From: Endocalyx cinctus
Lineage: Eukaryota > Ascomycota > Sordariomycetes > Amphisphaeriales > Apiosporaceae
Assembly (NCBI GenBank): GCA_001600455.1
Contig: BCKC01000006.1
Span: 2,976,001-3,040,000, forward strand
Length of the DNA stretch: 64,000 nt
Direction: 5' to 3'
The notes beneath the pieces are model-generated. The model made no database searches and had not been told where the DNA came from. It saw nothing but the letters and a program-made list of their open reading frames with translations. Positions 41,033 to 53,680 of this stretch are shown here, piece by piece; the stretch's first letter is position 1, and each line of letters opens with the position of its first letter. Position numbers and translations under genes: made by a program.

Positions 41033-42353
41033 GTATATCTAGAAGAGGATAAACACGGGCTAGACACTGGCAACCGCTTCGCTAAATGAACTACTTTCTA
41101 CATCGGTTTGTTGGATTAAAACTTATGTATGACTTTGGTAAATTTGGAAAAAAAAAAAAAAAAGGTTATCACATGCTTAATTGAAAAGAAAAATAAATCG
41201 TGAGGAGTAAACAGTTCAAAATATTTTTGTCCAGATTAATTAATACTACTGTCACCTCGTGCGATGCTACCCTCTCCTCACTCTCCAACACACCAAAACA
41301 ATCGTTCTCGACAGCTGACATAGCTTTTCTTCCCTTTCTTCTTTAAAAAAATAAAAAATAAAAATAAAAATAAAAATAAAGCAAACATTCACTCATCACA
41401 GGTACCATTGCTATACAAAACACCGGTTTCAATATTTTTCCAGCGCTTGTTTCCGGCCGCTTAACGTATCAGTTACTCGGCTAATAAACCAGCCCTTGGC
41501 CAAAACTCATGCTGCTTCTTGACTCTCTATGCACCGTACTATTCGACCAGCTTGCATCAATTTCAAGCCATTCCCGTGAAATACTATCAGCAGAAATATC
41601 ACTCTTGTGCCAATTACCTCTATGCCCGGCCAACTCACATGCCATCTATCATACCGCTCGAATTTCATTTTTCATACTTGGCTGTGCGTTAAATCTTTGC
41701 TGCCTTGAATTAAAATCATTCGAAATATATTATATTTAAGAAACATGATTCCGAATATTGCGGTAGCATTGTGGACATGTCCCAGAAATCGGAGCATGGA
41801 AATACAAAGTAGCAGATTGTCGGTATTCGCCGACTCATTCTTAATTATGCCGTCCCGCCATTTTCAAGGGTTCTTTTAGGCGCAAACGTTCCAGAGTTAC
41901 TAAGTGAAAGAAGAAAAAGAAATGGGTGGTGCGAGAAGAAGATCCGGATCAAGAGTCAGCACGATATATACCATAGTAATATTACCGATCTTGATCATCG
42001 ATCTTGCATCCGCATCCATCCTATTGGTAATGCGACGGAAATATCTCATGCTGGCCGGCTAGCTCGGCTGTTCACGCCTACGATGTAACATGAAGTTGGA
42101 TACAAAAGATACCTTACATTTGTGCAAGAATACCACCACCTTGGCACCCTCTTGTTTCATCTACCCCTCACTCCGAGGAACATCAAAACTTTCCTACAAG
42201 CCAACATCGACTAATCGGCGTAAAAATAGATCTCAGATCCCTCCATATAATGATGAAGAAACTAATAATCCTAAAGACAACATATTTCTATTGCAGTCCG
42301 AATCTTTTTCTCAATTGATACTATTTTCTCTGTTTAAAATCATCCCCTGCATC
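41033..42353. other. Intergenic with AAAAT-rich repeat
   Basis: An A-run at about 41150-41163, an AAAAT-type tandem tract at 41344-41380 and the upstream region of the esterase gene. The open frame from 42090 to 42353 joins the esterase frame but has no family match, so I regard it as leader sequence. Confidence 0.45.
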
Positions 42354-43472
42354 ATGCTTTCCGCCACCAACAGCCATCCTTTTATCTCCTATCAGCCCTT
42401 CAGGCTCGTCTTCCAATTAATATATATCAGCACGATTCTCGTCCGACTCCCGCTCTGGATTCTTGTCTCTTCAATCCGTCGCTTACGGCCTGATCCGGAA
42501 TGGACTACCAAGCAGACGTTCATGATGCGCTTGACTTACGCCATGGTGGACATGGGTAGCCGCATCGGAATCACGCCGACGCTTACCGCCGAGCCAAAGA
42601 AAGAGGGCAGTCGATTTCGGCTCATAACGCCTTTGCCGCAGGGCTTCTTCCAGGGATCCCTCGAATCGAACGTCAAGCCGGAGCCGGTCGGAGGAACCTG
42701 GTATCCGCAGGCTCCTTCTACTTCTGATTTAACCTCCAAGATTGTGGTTCTCCATCTGCACGGGGGTGCTTTCGTCATCGGAAACGGTAGAACCGAGAAC
42801 TGCGGGTTCCTGGCAAATACGATCATTGAGAAAGGAAAAGTCGATTACGTTTTCTGCCTTCAGTATCGACTATCCGGCTACCGTGGCCAGAATCCGTTTC
42901 CGGCCGCGGTCCAGGACGGCTTTGCTGCCTACATGTATCTTCTCAAAGACCTCAAGATATCACCTGGACAGATCGTTATATCCGGAGACAGCGCCGGGGG
43001 CAACCTCGCAATTGCCATGTTACGATACATTGAGGAAGAGAGAGAAAAGCTCGCCATCCCCAAGCCTCGATGCGCTACCCTGATCTCGCCGTGGGTATTT
43101 CTAACGGACTACGACACTCACCTTAATCGTAATTTCGGCACGGATTTTTTACCGTCCTCCTTTCTGAGATGGGGTGTGCGGGCGTACGCAGGCCATGTCC
43201 CCAACGCCGATTCGCACTCATACATTACGCCTCTGGGAAACCCTTTCGGGACGTCGGTGCCGATTTTCGTCAATGCTGGGTCTGCCGAACTATTTTATGA
43301 CGTCAACATCAAGTGGGTCGATGAGATGAAAGGGGTAAAGGGTAATATTATCGAACTACACCACGAGCATGGTGCCCCCCACGATACTATTCTAATCGGT
43401 GCCATAACTGGTTTTGAATCTACTGCTCGTGATGTCGCTGTGAGCATGGGAAATTTTATACAGAGGTGGTAG
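42354..43472 (+). CDS. HSL-type alpha/beta hydrolase (esterase/lipase family 4-like)
   Basis: From ATG 42354 the protein has 372 residues; the frame is open back to 42090 but the extra 88 codons are of unlikely composition. An N-terminal hydrophobic stretch (LVFQLIYISTILVRLPLWIL) may anchor it to a membrane. The oxyanion motif HLHGGAF (H136-G137-G138), the nucleophile elbow GDSAGG (S213), the acid in AELFYD (D316) and the His in GAPHD (H343) form a complete alpha/beta hydrolase-3 catalytic set. Such enzymes hydrolyse acyl or acetyl esters of small hydrophobic molecules. There is no intron. It is preceded by GH79 on the same strand but more than 1.3 kb away, so it is not an obvious functional unit. 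Confidence 0.85.
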   Translation: MLSATNSHPFISYQPFRLVFQLIYISTILVRLPLWILVSSIRRLRPDPEWTTKQTFMMRLTYAMVDMGSRIGITPTLTAEPKKEGSRFRLITPLPQGFFQGSLESNVKPEPVGGTWYPQAPSTSDLTSKIVVLHLHGGAFVIGNGRTENCGFLANTIIEKGKVDYVFCLQYRLSGYRGQNPFPAAVQDGFAAYMYLLKDLKISPGQIVISGDSAGGNLAIAMLRYIEEEREKLAIPKPRCATLISPWVFLTDYDTHLNRNFGTDFLPSSFLRWGVRAYAGHVPNADSHSYITPLGNPFGTSVPIFVNAGSAELFYDVNIKWVDEMKGVKGNIIELHHEHGAPHDTILIGAITGFESTARDVAVSMGNFIQRW

Positions 43473-44802
43473 AAATCTTTTATTGGAGATATTAGTTTAA
43501 CTATTGAGAAGCAATTTTCTTTCAACCAAGCTAAAAGTCGTACGGTTTCTAGTGCTTAAAAATGAAGGTAAATGTGATGAATTGGTAATGTCAAAGTATG
43601 AATGATTATACTAATCAGAATCATTCGGAAGTGAGTAGTATAACTAGTGTAAAGGCCAACTGCCCATATACCACATTCAATAGCTTAAGGTTGATGATGT
43701 AGCTTTTATGGTTTCCACTATAAGTTATCTATTAACTAATTACATCAACATATTTATATATAGACACAATGATAGAAGTTGTCTTCAAAGTAGCCCTATC
43801 GGCCGAACTGGCGACAAGAGTTATCCGCTTCTACTCCCGTCGCCTGTGCTGCAATGAAGCTTAGCCGAAGTGTACTATCTACCCAACCAGCTCATGATAT
43901 ATCTAATCGGATAAATACTAAGTGTAACTGCATGCAAAAGCACCTTATGAAAGCTTACGTATCAGATATTTTATTCTTTCCTAGGAGCAGGATACGTCTT
44001 TTTACACAAAACAAAATAGGCAGTTTCTATCTACTCCATAGTGAACGGTGCGTTCATCAAGCCCCTCAATCCTTCAAATCCTTCAAGGGTTTCTGGACCG
44101 AGACCTCAATCACGCTTGACCTAATCAGGTTGGGTTTAAATACACCCCATAGATCCATAACTGTCACTTTTGAAGGTGTACTTCTACCTTCGAAACTACT
44201 TTTGGGAGCATGTAGATAACAGAAACAAGAATCTTATACACAGAACAATACACAGAAGAGTAGATGAGCTTCCAGAAACGGCCCCTGACGGCTAGAACTT
44301 ACCCCTCATGAGTTGAGCAAAAGTAAGGGGGGGGGGGGGGGTTAAATTCACTCAATAGTTAGTTTTCACAAATACTAAACTTGAAAACATTACAGAAAAA
44401 GTGATAGAATGGTAAATGCATCATGCTATTTACTTTTACAGGTTAAAGATAGATAATGTAACTTGCGTACAACGAATAGTGCAAAACCCCGCCTTCGGCG
44501 GCAGTGTGCTTACAATGTACGGACTCGATAGATGCCCGCTCGAACATAATAGGTTGAGAATAGCTACTGAACCAGGAGGCATGTCGTCGAGGAATGGAGA
44601 ATAGGCAGCGAGAATATTAAGCTTCTGTTTACGCGCGGTGTGACTAATGATCTGTTAAATCGGGACCGAGCGGTCCAAGATTATCTATGTATGGGCATTA
44701 CATGGGCTTCCTACTTGGCATTAGTTAGCGTAGACCGCTAGAGAATTAACTACAAGGGGTGCGCCATAAGAGTTGACGGTGAGCGGAGGATAACTAGATC
44801 CC
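43473..44802. other. Intergenic with G15 tract and short GC-rich palindrome
   Basis: AT-rich except for a run of 15 G (44327-44341) and a CCGCCTTCGGCGG palindrome at about 44491-44503. The 121-codon frame at 43854-44219 has no family features. No RNA gene was recognised. Confidence 0.45.
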
Positions 44803-45969
44803 ATGGCACGCACTCTTAAACCCTCTACTCTCTTCTTTCTTTCTCAATTGCCGTTTTCAAGACGATTTCAGAAGACAATGTCTGGTGCAGATAAGATCCA
44901 AAAACTCCCAACGGTGCCGGAGGATGTCACCGCAGCCTGGCTCGGCAGCGTTCTGAAACAGAGCGTGAAGTCGATTGAGTTCACCAACACGGTTCTGAAC
45001 CAGACAACCGGCAAATTATTTCTCGCCATCACTTACGAAGATGAAGATACGACCAAACCCAGGCCGAGTCACGTCTGTATCAAGGGCAGCTTTAACCCCG
45101 CCATGCTCGCAATGGAGGGCTATCGGGAGATCTTAATCGACATGTACACGCGCGAAGTCAACTTCTACAACATTCTGGTCCCCAAAATCGAGAGTCACGT
45201 GTCTCTGCCCAAGTCTTGGTGGGCGGGCGCTGATCGAGCGCAGAGCCAAGCCATCGTGATAATGGAGGATCTGGAGCAGTCAGGTGTCACTTTCGGCGAA
45301 CCTACCCTGACCTGGCCCATCGAGCGCGTTCTAGTCGGCGTCGAACAGCTCGCCGGCGTGCACGCCGGCACTTGGAACATGTCTCTGGCGGACGAGCCGT
45401 GGTTGACGCCCGCTTACGAAGAAGTCATCGTCGGTCTGACGATGATGTGGGACGCCGTGGTCCTGGCAGCCGACCGTCCTCCGGTGCCGGACGTCATCCG
45501 CAACGAGCAGCGCACGAGGGCGGCCATCCAGAAGCACTTCGCCACCAAGAACCCCAAGTTCAGGTGCCTCCTTCACGGGGACCCGCACACCGGCAACGCG
45601 TATACCACCCGGGAAGGGAAGCCCCACTTCCTCGATTGGCAGACCGTGCACATCGGTTCTTGCTTCCACGATCTCACTTATTTCGTCATCGGCGCCCTGT
45701 CCATCGAGGATCGCAGAGCTCACGAGATGGAGATCCTAGACCACTACTTGCGAACTCTTGCTAAGCTCGGCGCGCCGTCGTTCTCGTCGAAGGACGAGGA
45801 CGTTATCACGGAATATCGCAAGTCCGCCATGTCTGGAATCGGCTGGGTACTCACCCCCTATGCCATGCAGAAGAAGGAGCGCGTCGTCGCCATGGGTGCG
45901 CGTTACTGCGCGGCCATGGTAGACCATAAGACGATTGAGCTTATCGAGTCACTGCCAAATCCTCAGTAG
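44803..45969 (+). CDS. Aminoglycoside-phosphotransferase/CHK-like kinase
   Basis: A single-exon protein of 388 residues from ATG 44803; an internal ATG at 44878 would give 363. The kinase core is clear: an N-lobe with VCIKGSF (Lys), IVIMEDL at the hinge, the Brenner-type catalytic loop LLHGDPHTGN (D260, N265) and the metal-binding FLDWQ (D278), followed by GSCFHDLTYF. This is the APH/CHK (ecdysteroid-kinase-like) fold, whose fungal members phosphorylate unknown small molecules. The first 25 residues are rich in Arg, Lys, Ser and Phe with no acids and resemble a mitochondrial presequence, so the two ATGs could give two locations. Base composition is GC-richer than the surroundings. Confidence 0.83.
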   Translation: MARTLKPSTLFFLSQLPFSRRFQKTMSGADKIQKLPTVPEDVTAAWLGSVLKQSVKSIEFTNTVLNQTTGKLFLAITYEDEDTTKPRPSHVCIKGSFNPAMLAMEGYREILIDMYTREVNFYNILVPKIESHVSLPKSWWAGADRAQSQAIVIMEDLEQSGVTFGEPTLTWPIERVLVGVEQLAGVHAGTWNMSLADEPWLTPAYEEVIVGLTMMWDAVVLAADRPPVPDVIRNEQRTRAAIQKHFATKNPKFRCLLHGDPHTGNAYTTREGKPHFLDWQTVHIGSCFHDLTYFVIGALSIEDRRAHEMEILDHYLRTLAKLGAPSFSSKDEDVITEYRKSAMSGIGWVLTPYAMQKKERVVAMGARYCAAMVDHKTIELIESLPNPQ

Positions 45970-46941
45970 GAAAGGATAAAGGAGTCATTTTAAACTATTA
46001 GGGATCTAGACAATGGTGAGGATGTCACTGTGTGAGAAAATAGGTTCTCACCAGATACTTCTAATAACATAGCTACATTTTCTGAAACTCAGAGTCTGCA
46101 AGTAGCTCTAGTTGATCATAATCAAGGTTCAATTCAGCAGGTTTATATAACAGACGGGGTCTTGATTTAATTATCGAATACTGGTTAACTTCCTTTCCGA
46201 TTCTTTATGAATTGTTACATGTTTAGCCTGTACCCAGTAAGCTATGAATAATTTTCCAATTTAGCTAATACTCTAATCTAGTAATTATATAGAGTGTCTT
46301 TCATTGATATGAATTGTAATTTACGTACATAATTAAGATTAAATAATGAAAGTAATATCGTTTTTACCTAGACCTTTTTTTTTTTTTTTTTTTGAAAAAA
46401 AAAAAATTGTATTAGTACATATAAAAAATAGTACGACTCTACGGGCTCCTAGCTCACTTCCCGTCGTATAATATCTGGATATTTTGATAGGCCACTGTAA
46501 AAAATCTTGGAGATTTAGCTGACAACCTGTTTGCACTGGGGCTTTTGGAAGTTGGGGGATGGATGATGTGTAGGCGCTCGTACTACCTGATTATCTATCA
46601 TTAGAAGGTGGCGTCCAATCTGTATGCCATATTTATTAATAATGATTGGATGCTTTTACCAATTTGTACCCAATGAACATGTCTTCATTAACGTGGCTGT
46701 GGCTCAGCGTGTTCATAATTTGGGGTTTCGCGGTTTCACGATATGTAGTATGGTTCCTCACTTTCGCTTGATGGCGTGATACTTTTCATTATTAATAGTA
46801 AATACATCGTTTGGCATAAGAAAGCATGGTCTGTCCAGCCTGTGATGAGTTTCGAGGAAAATAAAATAATAACCAAGTTCAATCTCACTCAAATTCCGCC
46901 TGTAAACCAAATTCTCAACCACATTTCTTCTTAGGATCAAA
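45970..46941. other. AT-rich intergenic region, no gene seen
   Basis: Contains T and A runs near 46374-46408 and the upstream region of the DUF3176 gene. No coding potential was recognised. Confidence 0.45.
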
Positions 46942-49090
46942 ATGGGACTTATGATGGACCATTTAGATCAGGAACAAGATCCCCTCTTTCGTACCACTCA
47001 TTTTCCAGTCGCCGGTCAGACTACGAATAGACCTATCCCGGTATCTACGACTCAGACTATACCTGTCTCTAATTACTTTTCTTATCAGCCGGGTTATTCA
47101 ATTCCCTTAGGAGACTATTCGCAGAATACGCCTATATATTCTCATGTTTTCGCGGAGTCGATTTCCTCGAAAACGTTAATAGCCCCTTTAGAAGCGCATC
47201 CCGCCAAATTGTATGCTACATCGAATCGCGGGTCGACGTGGGCGTGGGAGTACGCTGGGCTATTTCTCGCGACAAGTTCGATGGTTTCTTTGCTCGCCGT
47301 GTTGAGTCATATACACGGTTTGCGTCTAGCCGACTGGAAGTCTCCCCTCTCGCCTAATACCGTGGTGTCTATCCTTGCGGCCATTTCTCGAGCTTCTCTC
47401 GGATTCGCCATTAGTTCCTGCCTCGGGCAAGCTAAATGGAACTGGTTCAAGAAAAGACCCGATCGCTTGCTCGCGTTCGACAGGTTTGACGATGCCAGTC
47501 GTGGACCGTGGGGGAGTTTTGGACTCATTATTTGGGTCAAAGCCCAGTGCGTTTCAAGATTCCGCGTAACAAACGAACTCATGATTCTAATATCATATAA
47601 ATAGTCATTCGGTGGCTATCGGAGCCGCCATTACTATCGCACTCCTCGGTTTCGAACCATTTTTACAGTCTATACTATCCCTGGTCGGCAGCATCGACAC
47701 GGCGGAAGTTTCTCCCGCGGCGCAATTCGGTCGCAGCCAGGCTCTCGATGTCGGCACATACTTCACCGACGCAAATTCCGGCCTTTTCTTTATGGAACTC
47801 CCGGGAAACATATCGGCCGCGTTTGAATCGCTTATTCATCAGCCGGACCTCGGGATGTCATCCGCGCTCACCAACGGCTTTTACAATTCTACCGCTACGT
47901 CCAAGCAAACGGTTTCGTTCTCTTGCCCTACCGCAAATTGCACCTGGTCGCCCTTTGCCACTTTAGCTGTATGTAATGCATGCAGCAATATTACAAGTCA
48001 TGTAAAACGCTACACAGTAAATGGAGCGAACCTCGGAACACTCGGATCTCACGTTCAAGTAGGGAGGAATATGGATTATACTATCAATTCGTTGCCTCTA
48101 GTAAATATTAGTAACCCTGCTGATTTTGATGGCTCTAGTTCATACTCAGCTTATCTGTCTGCTACGAGGATCACCAATTATCGGAACACCATCTCGTTTC
48201 AAAACCTCAGTAATATGATCACCGCCGTGGAGATCATCAAGGCCGACGATAGATATGAAAACGAAGGATTAAAATGGAAAGATACGCCGGTCATAGCTAT
48301 AGAATGTGCCCTCTATTTCTGCATCAACATTTACGACTCCAGAGTCCAACAGGGAATTTTAGAGGAGGACGTAGCTCTATCATGGTCCGAACGCGAGATG
48401 ACGAGTTACGTCGATATTCGCAAAGACGGTTTCCATACGGATGCTTTCGACAACTGGAATAATCATTCTCTATACACAGGGAGGGGCGATGCGGAAAGAA
48501 GCGATCTGGTGCTTGTGGTACCCCGAGAAAAGATCCGAGGCATCCTACCATACAACAACTCATTACGATTTAACTTAACGCAGAGCACGGTTGGTAGCAC
48601 GGTCAAATATTTTAATGACGAGTTCTTCGCGGAGAATATGGCATGGCCCTTAATCGGCGACTCAGCTTCTAATGCACCTCCAGTTATACAGTCTCTGTAC
48701 AAAAGCAAAGATCTTGGCGCTACCTTCGACAGAGTTTCTCAGAGCCTCACCAACTGGATACGCGATCAGTCCAACGAAACCCATTCGGGGACAGCACAAG
48801 AATGGGTGACCCGATACAAGGTCGAGTGGCCTTACGTTACGCTTCCCGTTCTGACGCTGGTCCTCGGCCTGTTTTTCTGCTTGTTTTCGATCTTCGAAAC
48901 TCGTACGTTGGGGTTAAATCCCTGGAAAACAGATTCCATCGCTACCATCGCCCATTCCGTAGATCCCGATGCCAGAGCCCAGCTCAGAGACGCACATAGG
49001 AATGGGTACTTGGGTAACGCCGTGCGGGTCATGAGGGTAGCGCTTGAGGACACAGGTGGTGGGCTCGAACTCAAAACAAAGATGGACTAA
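46942..49090 (+). CDS. DUF3176 family membrane protein
   Basis: Two exons (46942-47546 and 47605-49090) give about 696 residues. The N-terminal 95 residues are polar and low-complexity. Then come two or three membrane helices (YAGLFLATSSMVSLLAVLSH; VVSILAAISRASLGFAISS; IGAAITIALLGFEPFLQ) with WNWF-KKRPDRLLAFDRFDDASRGPWGS between, the hallmark of DUF3176. A long extracytoplasmic part has paired Cys (FSCPTANCTWSPFATLAVCNAC) and many sequons, and a final helix (LPVLTLVLGLFFCLFSIFE) precedes a short tail. The family is widespread in Pezizomycotina and its function is unknown. The intron ends are GTGCGT and TAG. No defects are visible. Confidence 0.85.
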
Positions 49091-49290
49091 ATACCAAACC
49101 CTTAAACCTAGGATCAAAGTGGTAACAACTTTCAGCACACGCGCTCCCTGGCAGTATATGATCCCTTGTTATTATCATTAATTTCTCTTTAACTGTTGAA
49201 GAATACGCAAAGGAGCCAGGTGAATTCAAGACGTTGATGGGATGCTGATTGTCAGGGGTTCTAGTTATGATGGGATCTAAGATGCGTACT

Positions 49291-49458
49291 TACGGCTACC
49301 CGGAGTATGACCCGAGCAGAACATATCTATATATAAAGGCAACACCTTCGCCTCGAAGATATAATGGACATCTCAAGAATCAAAACAATAGTTATTTGGC
49401 TCTGAACCACGCCCTTGGCCCCACTGCTAAGCTCTATCTACGTAGCTGCGCTACCTTA
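49291..49458. repeat. Dispersed diverged repeat, copy 2
   Basis: Partner of 13302-13458 in the same orientation, with the same ordered words (TACGGCTACCC, TCTATATATAAAGG, CCTCGAAGATAT, GCTAAGCTCT, CTACGTAGCTGCGC). No terminal repeats or flanking duplication were identified. Confidence 0.5.
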
Positions 49459-52400
49459 CCTTCATCCCTTACACTAGAATATCTCCAGCACAACTCGTCT
49501 CGGCGCACTAGCAAACGAAGGAGAACCCAGTGCAGGGTGACCGAATCGTTTACTCGGACTTCGAGTGGAATGGCACGCAGGAGGTCGAGCGCATTTACTA
49601 ACCTGGCCAGTGAGGCTGCATTAACTTGCGCGGGGACGAAGGATGCTCGTTGAAGAACGCTACGTGCTTGATTGACACCTAAATGACACCGCCTCCTACT
49701 CTCTTTCAAACCTACAAGGATATTGGCAGCCTAGTAATATAGTGTGCTTGAAAAGAATATCATTTGTTGACGAGAAGAGGTTGGAGCTGATAACTGAGAA
49801 AGGGATATCTTCTTGTTTGTGTTATTGTTATGTATCGCTAGATTATAAATGAACCGCATTGACAAATAGCCATCATTTTTTTCAACCGAGCTTTGAACCT
49901 CCACGACAGTTTCATTATATGTACTACGTTAAAATAATAAGTGTATATCCTAATCTAGGTAAAAGGAGTCGAGATAACTCTGTGTGCGTGTAAATATACT
50001 CGCTCACATATCCACCCACGATGTTACACCCAGACGAACTTAGCTAGATAAGTAAATGCTTCAATTTACAAGACGGTAGAGACGAGTTAAAAGGGGACGC
50101 AAGATATCGTCCTTCGGTGAGGACAATTGTCAACGACGACTTGATATTCATCAGACAAGTCAAAATAGGGGTGCATAAACCACGTGACTATCAACGGAGT
50201 ATCAATAGTTCAACCTTATGTACTCCGTACTCCATACACAATAAAGTTCAAAGAAAAAAAAAACCCCTGCGACTTTAAACCCCTCACTATACCGCATTAG
50301 TCGAGTACGACAATTCTGCACGTGTATACTAATCTAGAGATCTGATTGGTGGTATTATCTATCTCCAAGTGCCACAACAGGAACGCCACAGGTGCAGCCG
50401 ACGACTCCCCCAACTCTGGAAGCTCGCGGGGTTTTTTTTGGTAGCAAACGAAAAAAAAAAAAACTAAAGGAGGCAGGATTTCGGTTAAGCACGAGAGAGA
50501 GAGGGGAAGGAGGGGCAGAGAGAGACATAGAGATAAAGAGAGCGTGACGAAAAAAAAAGAAAAGCCTCTTTGATGGGAATGATCAAGGAGGTGGTGCGAA
50601 ATGTTGACGATCGCGGTACGAGATGCTTCATCCAGCCCGTCTGAACAACAACAAGGAAAAAAAAAAGATTTTCCTAAAAAGAAAATAATAAAAAACTGTG
50701 GCTTCGCGCCTCAATATCGAGTAAGCTCTCGGCATGCTCGCCGATCCGGATGTTTGCTAGTAAAAAAAAGAAAGGAAGATAAGTATCATCACAGGCTAAA
50801 ATCAAACCGAGTAATTATGATCCCCAACCCTTTTTTTTTTTTTGTCTTGTCTCTTTACAACCCTACACTACGATTGAAAAAGATAAATAATAAATAAATA
50901 AATTCTATACTATTTGGGGAACGGGAACTAAATCAACATTACCCACAATAGCCTCGTACTATCGTCGGTAGAGACCCCATTTCAGCTGGATTATGGATTA
51001 TAGAGAGGAGCGGAAGAGTATAATATTAGTATACAATTATGTAGCAGCGACAGCATTACGAGAGATTATAGTATAGTTGTGCTACGCGCATACATGCAAT
51101 AGCACACATGCAGTAAGAAGTGAGAAAACGAGAATAAAAAAACACGTTTTTTTTCTCTGTTTCTCGAAATAGGAACCTTGAACGCAGGAACCTATTGGAA
51201 AATGAAACCGAAGAGGGTGGGCAAACTATGAAGTTTTTATTTTCTTCCTTCATTCGTTCATTCGTCCCATCTTTTTGACGTTGCGGGGTACGAAGTACGT
51301 AAATGGTCTGACTTGATTTGAGCCCTTTTTTTTTCTCCTTCTTTAGAAAGAGGGGTAAGTAAGTGAGTGTTTTCAGGTTGCATAAAATTACTGCATACTG
51401 CATAGAGAATATACTATTTTGATCCGCGAAGGTTACTATAAAGACCATTATGGGAAAAGCGCGGATATACACTACCTCTCTTTTTGCACCTTTTTTTTTT
51501 CCTTAACTGCGCATTCCCACGGGACTGTGCCGCAATATGGGACCGAGAGAGAGAATACACGTTTATTGAAGCGCAGCGATATTGCTACTATTCCCTCAGC
51601 CCCCAAATACAACCAACCTTCACTGCCGGGGGTTGGTTATATGTATGTATGTCTTAAAAAAACGAACCAGGTTGGTTCTTTGGAAGTGATCTCAGCCCGT
51701 TAGCGAAAAAGCAAAAGAAGAGAGAAGAGTGAGAAGAAAAAGGTAGGTAGGTAATACGATCCCCACCACCCCCCTGGTCTTCATCGCGGCTCCTAAACCC
51801 GTGATAGTGGCTGTTTTTTCCGCATCGGAATTAGGCGCTCGGGATGCGCCATCAATACACGCCATCAACCAACAAGAGATGACCCCCCCAGCCTCGGAAA
51901 CTGAAAGATTGGTGATAACAAAAGGTAGATCGGCGTGACAAATCGTATCATTTTACCTTCCACGTAGATGCGACTCGTCTCCTCGGTTGAGCGTTGTTGG
52001 TGGTAGAACAACGAACAGCCCGTACGCCGTATAGGTAACGATAAAAGTCCTATAGGAAGGGAAAGACGATGGATGTGGTCGCGTACTAGCCTACCCGGTC
52101 ATAACATACCATATTATCATGATATCTATCATGCAAACACTACAACCAACATTGAACACACTACGGAAATAAACCCTACGCGTATTACTTGTATTACCTA
52201 CTTGTATTATTGTTATTGTTTTTTTTTTCAGGTACGGGAGAAAAAGCAAAGAGGATAAAAAATAACACCGAGTTCAAGGATTTTTTATGTTCCATTTTGA
52301 TTAAACAGAATGGTCTCAGCTACCCACCGTGCAATCACCAGAAAAATAAAAGAAATGATAGAAAATAATAATAATTATTATTATTATTTATTGAAAGGAT

Positions 52401-53644
52401 TTTATCATCCAAGGCTGGGCTGTAAGATTCCTTTTTTTTTCCTCCCTCGTTATTTTGATGTATACACCCCTGTACACGATCTCACAAGCCACAACCGCAC
52501 AGTATTCGCGGTATCTCGATAAATCTTCTTACGTTCGTACTATATTTCCTATGCATACCTAAGATATAGAAATGAATAGAATGAAAATGTGTTGTATTGT
52601 ATAGTCGTATTGTCTCCCATGCTTTCATCAGCTTACATTTTGTTTTACGATGAAATGGTTCGTGTCAAGGCAGTCATACATTTATTTTACTCGACAATAA
52701 ATTCACTTCTGTTTTTTTTTTTTTTTTTTCTCCTGCTGCGGCCGCATCCTCTTTCACCAAAAATAATAGAGATAGATAAAATATTCCGACTGGCTAAGCA
52801 TTTTTTTTTGTATGTTCAAATTCCTTACCAATGATCAGTAAGGAAGAGGGAAGAAAAAGCTCGTGTAACTCCTTCGTCTAGGAGCGGAAGCCTGACTCAG
52901 CTCCTTCTCCTCCCCATGTATCCCAATATAATGGATGTGAGTAGTATTTTACAAACTGACTAAGCTGATGCTTGACGATGACGATACAAGTAGATTCTCC
53001 ATTATAAAATATAAAATAAATGGAGGAGGTAGGAATTGGCAAATGAGAAGACAGTGTACTTTACTCCGTATACTATACTAGAAAGGGATCAGACGAAACA
53101 AGGATAAACGAGACACAGACGACCAAAAAAAAGGAATCCCATGTGAAAAATACCAAGAGAGAGCAAGGGGTTTCAAGAAACAAACTAAAAAGAATTTTGA
53201 TGCCTAAGGGGGATCGACGATACCTCAAGTTTGACTTCTACGGTACGCTAGAAGGACAGAAAAAAACATAGTAAAAATAAATAACACAGACCTGCAAATA
53301 AATCAAAACCCGCGTTCCTGCGCACGGATGAGACTACGGTTCTACGCATACACTGCTTTGTTCCCTCGCTAGTTGAGCCTGTCGGAATCTTAGCTGCGAC
53401 AAGACAGAGAGAGAGAGGGGAGGAGGAAAAAAAAAAAAAAAAAGACACCCCTGAAAATTAATTTGAATCCCCTACCACATATTGATAACCCAACCTCCCT
53501 CCCCCTGCTTCCTCACAAATTCTCATCCTTATACTAAAAGAGAAAATATTGTAACCCTATCAAACCCTAAATGTGGCTTCACCATTCTTTTTTTTTTTGT
53601 TTCGTTTCATAGACCAGACCGAGCCGAACGGCAAAAGAAGGAAA

Positions 53645-53680
53645 GAAGAAGAAGAAGAAGAAGAAGAAGAAGAAAAAAAA
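53645..53680. repeat. GAA microsatellite
   Basis: About eleven GAA/AAG trinucleotides followed by an A-run. A spurious 87-codon frame reads it as poly-arginine. Confidence 0.8.

Noticed and set aside
43854..44219. 121-codon plus-strand frame
   Set aside because: No recognisable domain, AT-rich spacer context and no promoter-like features.
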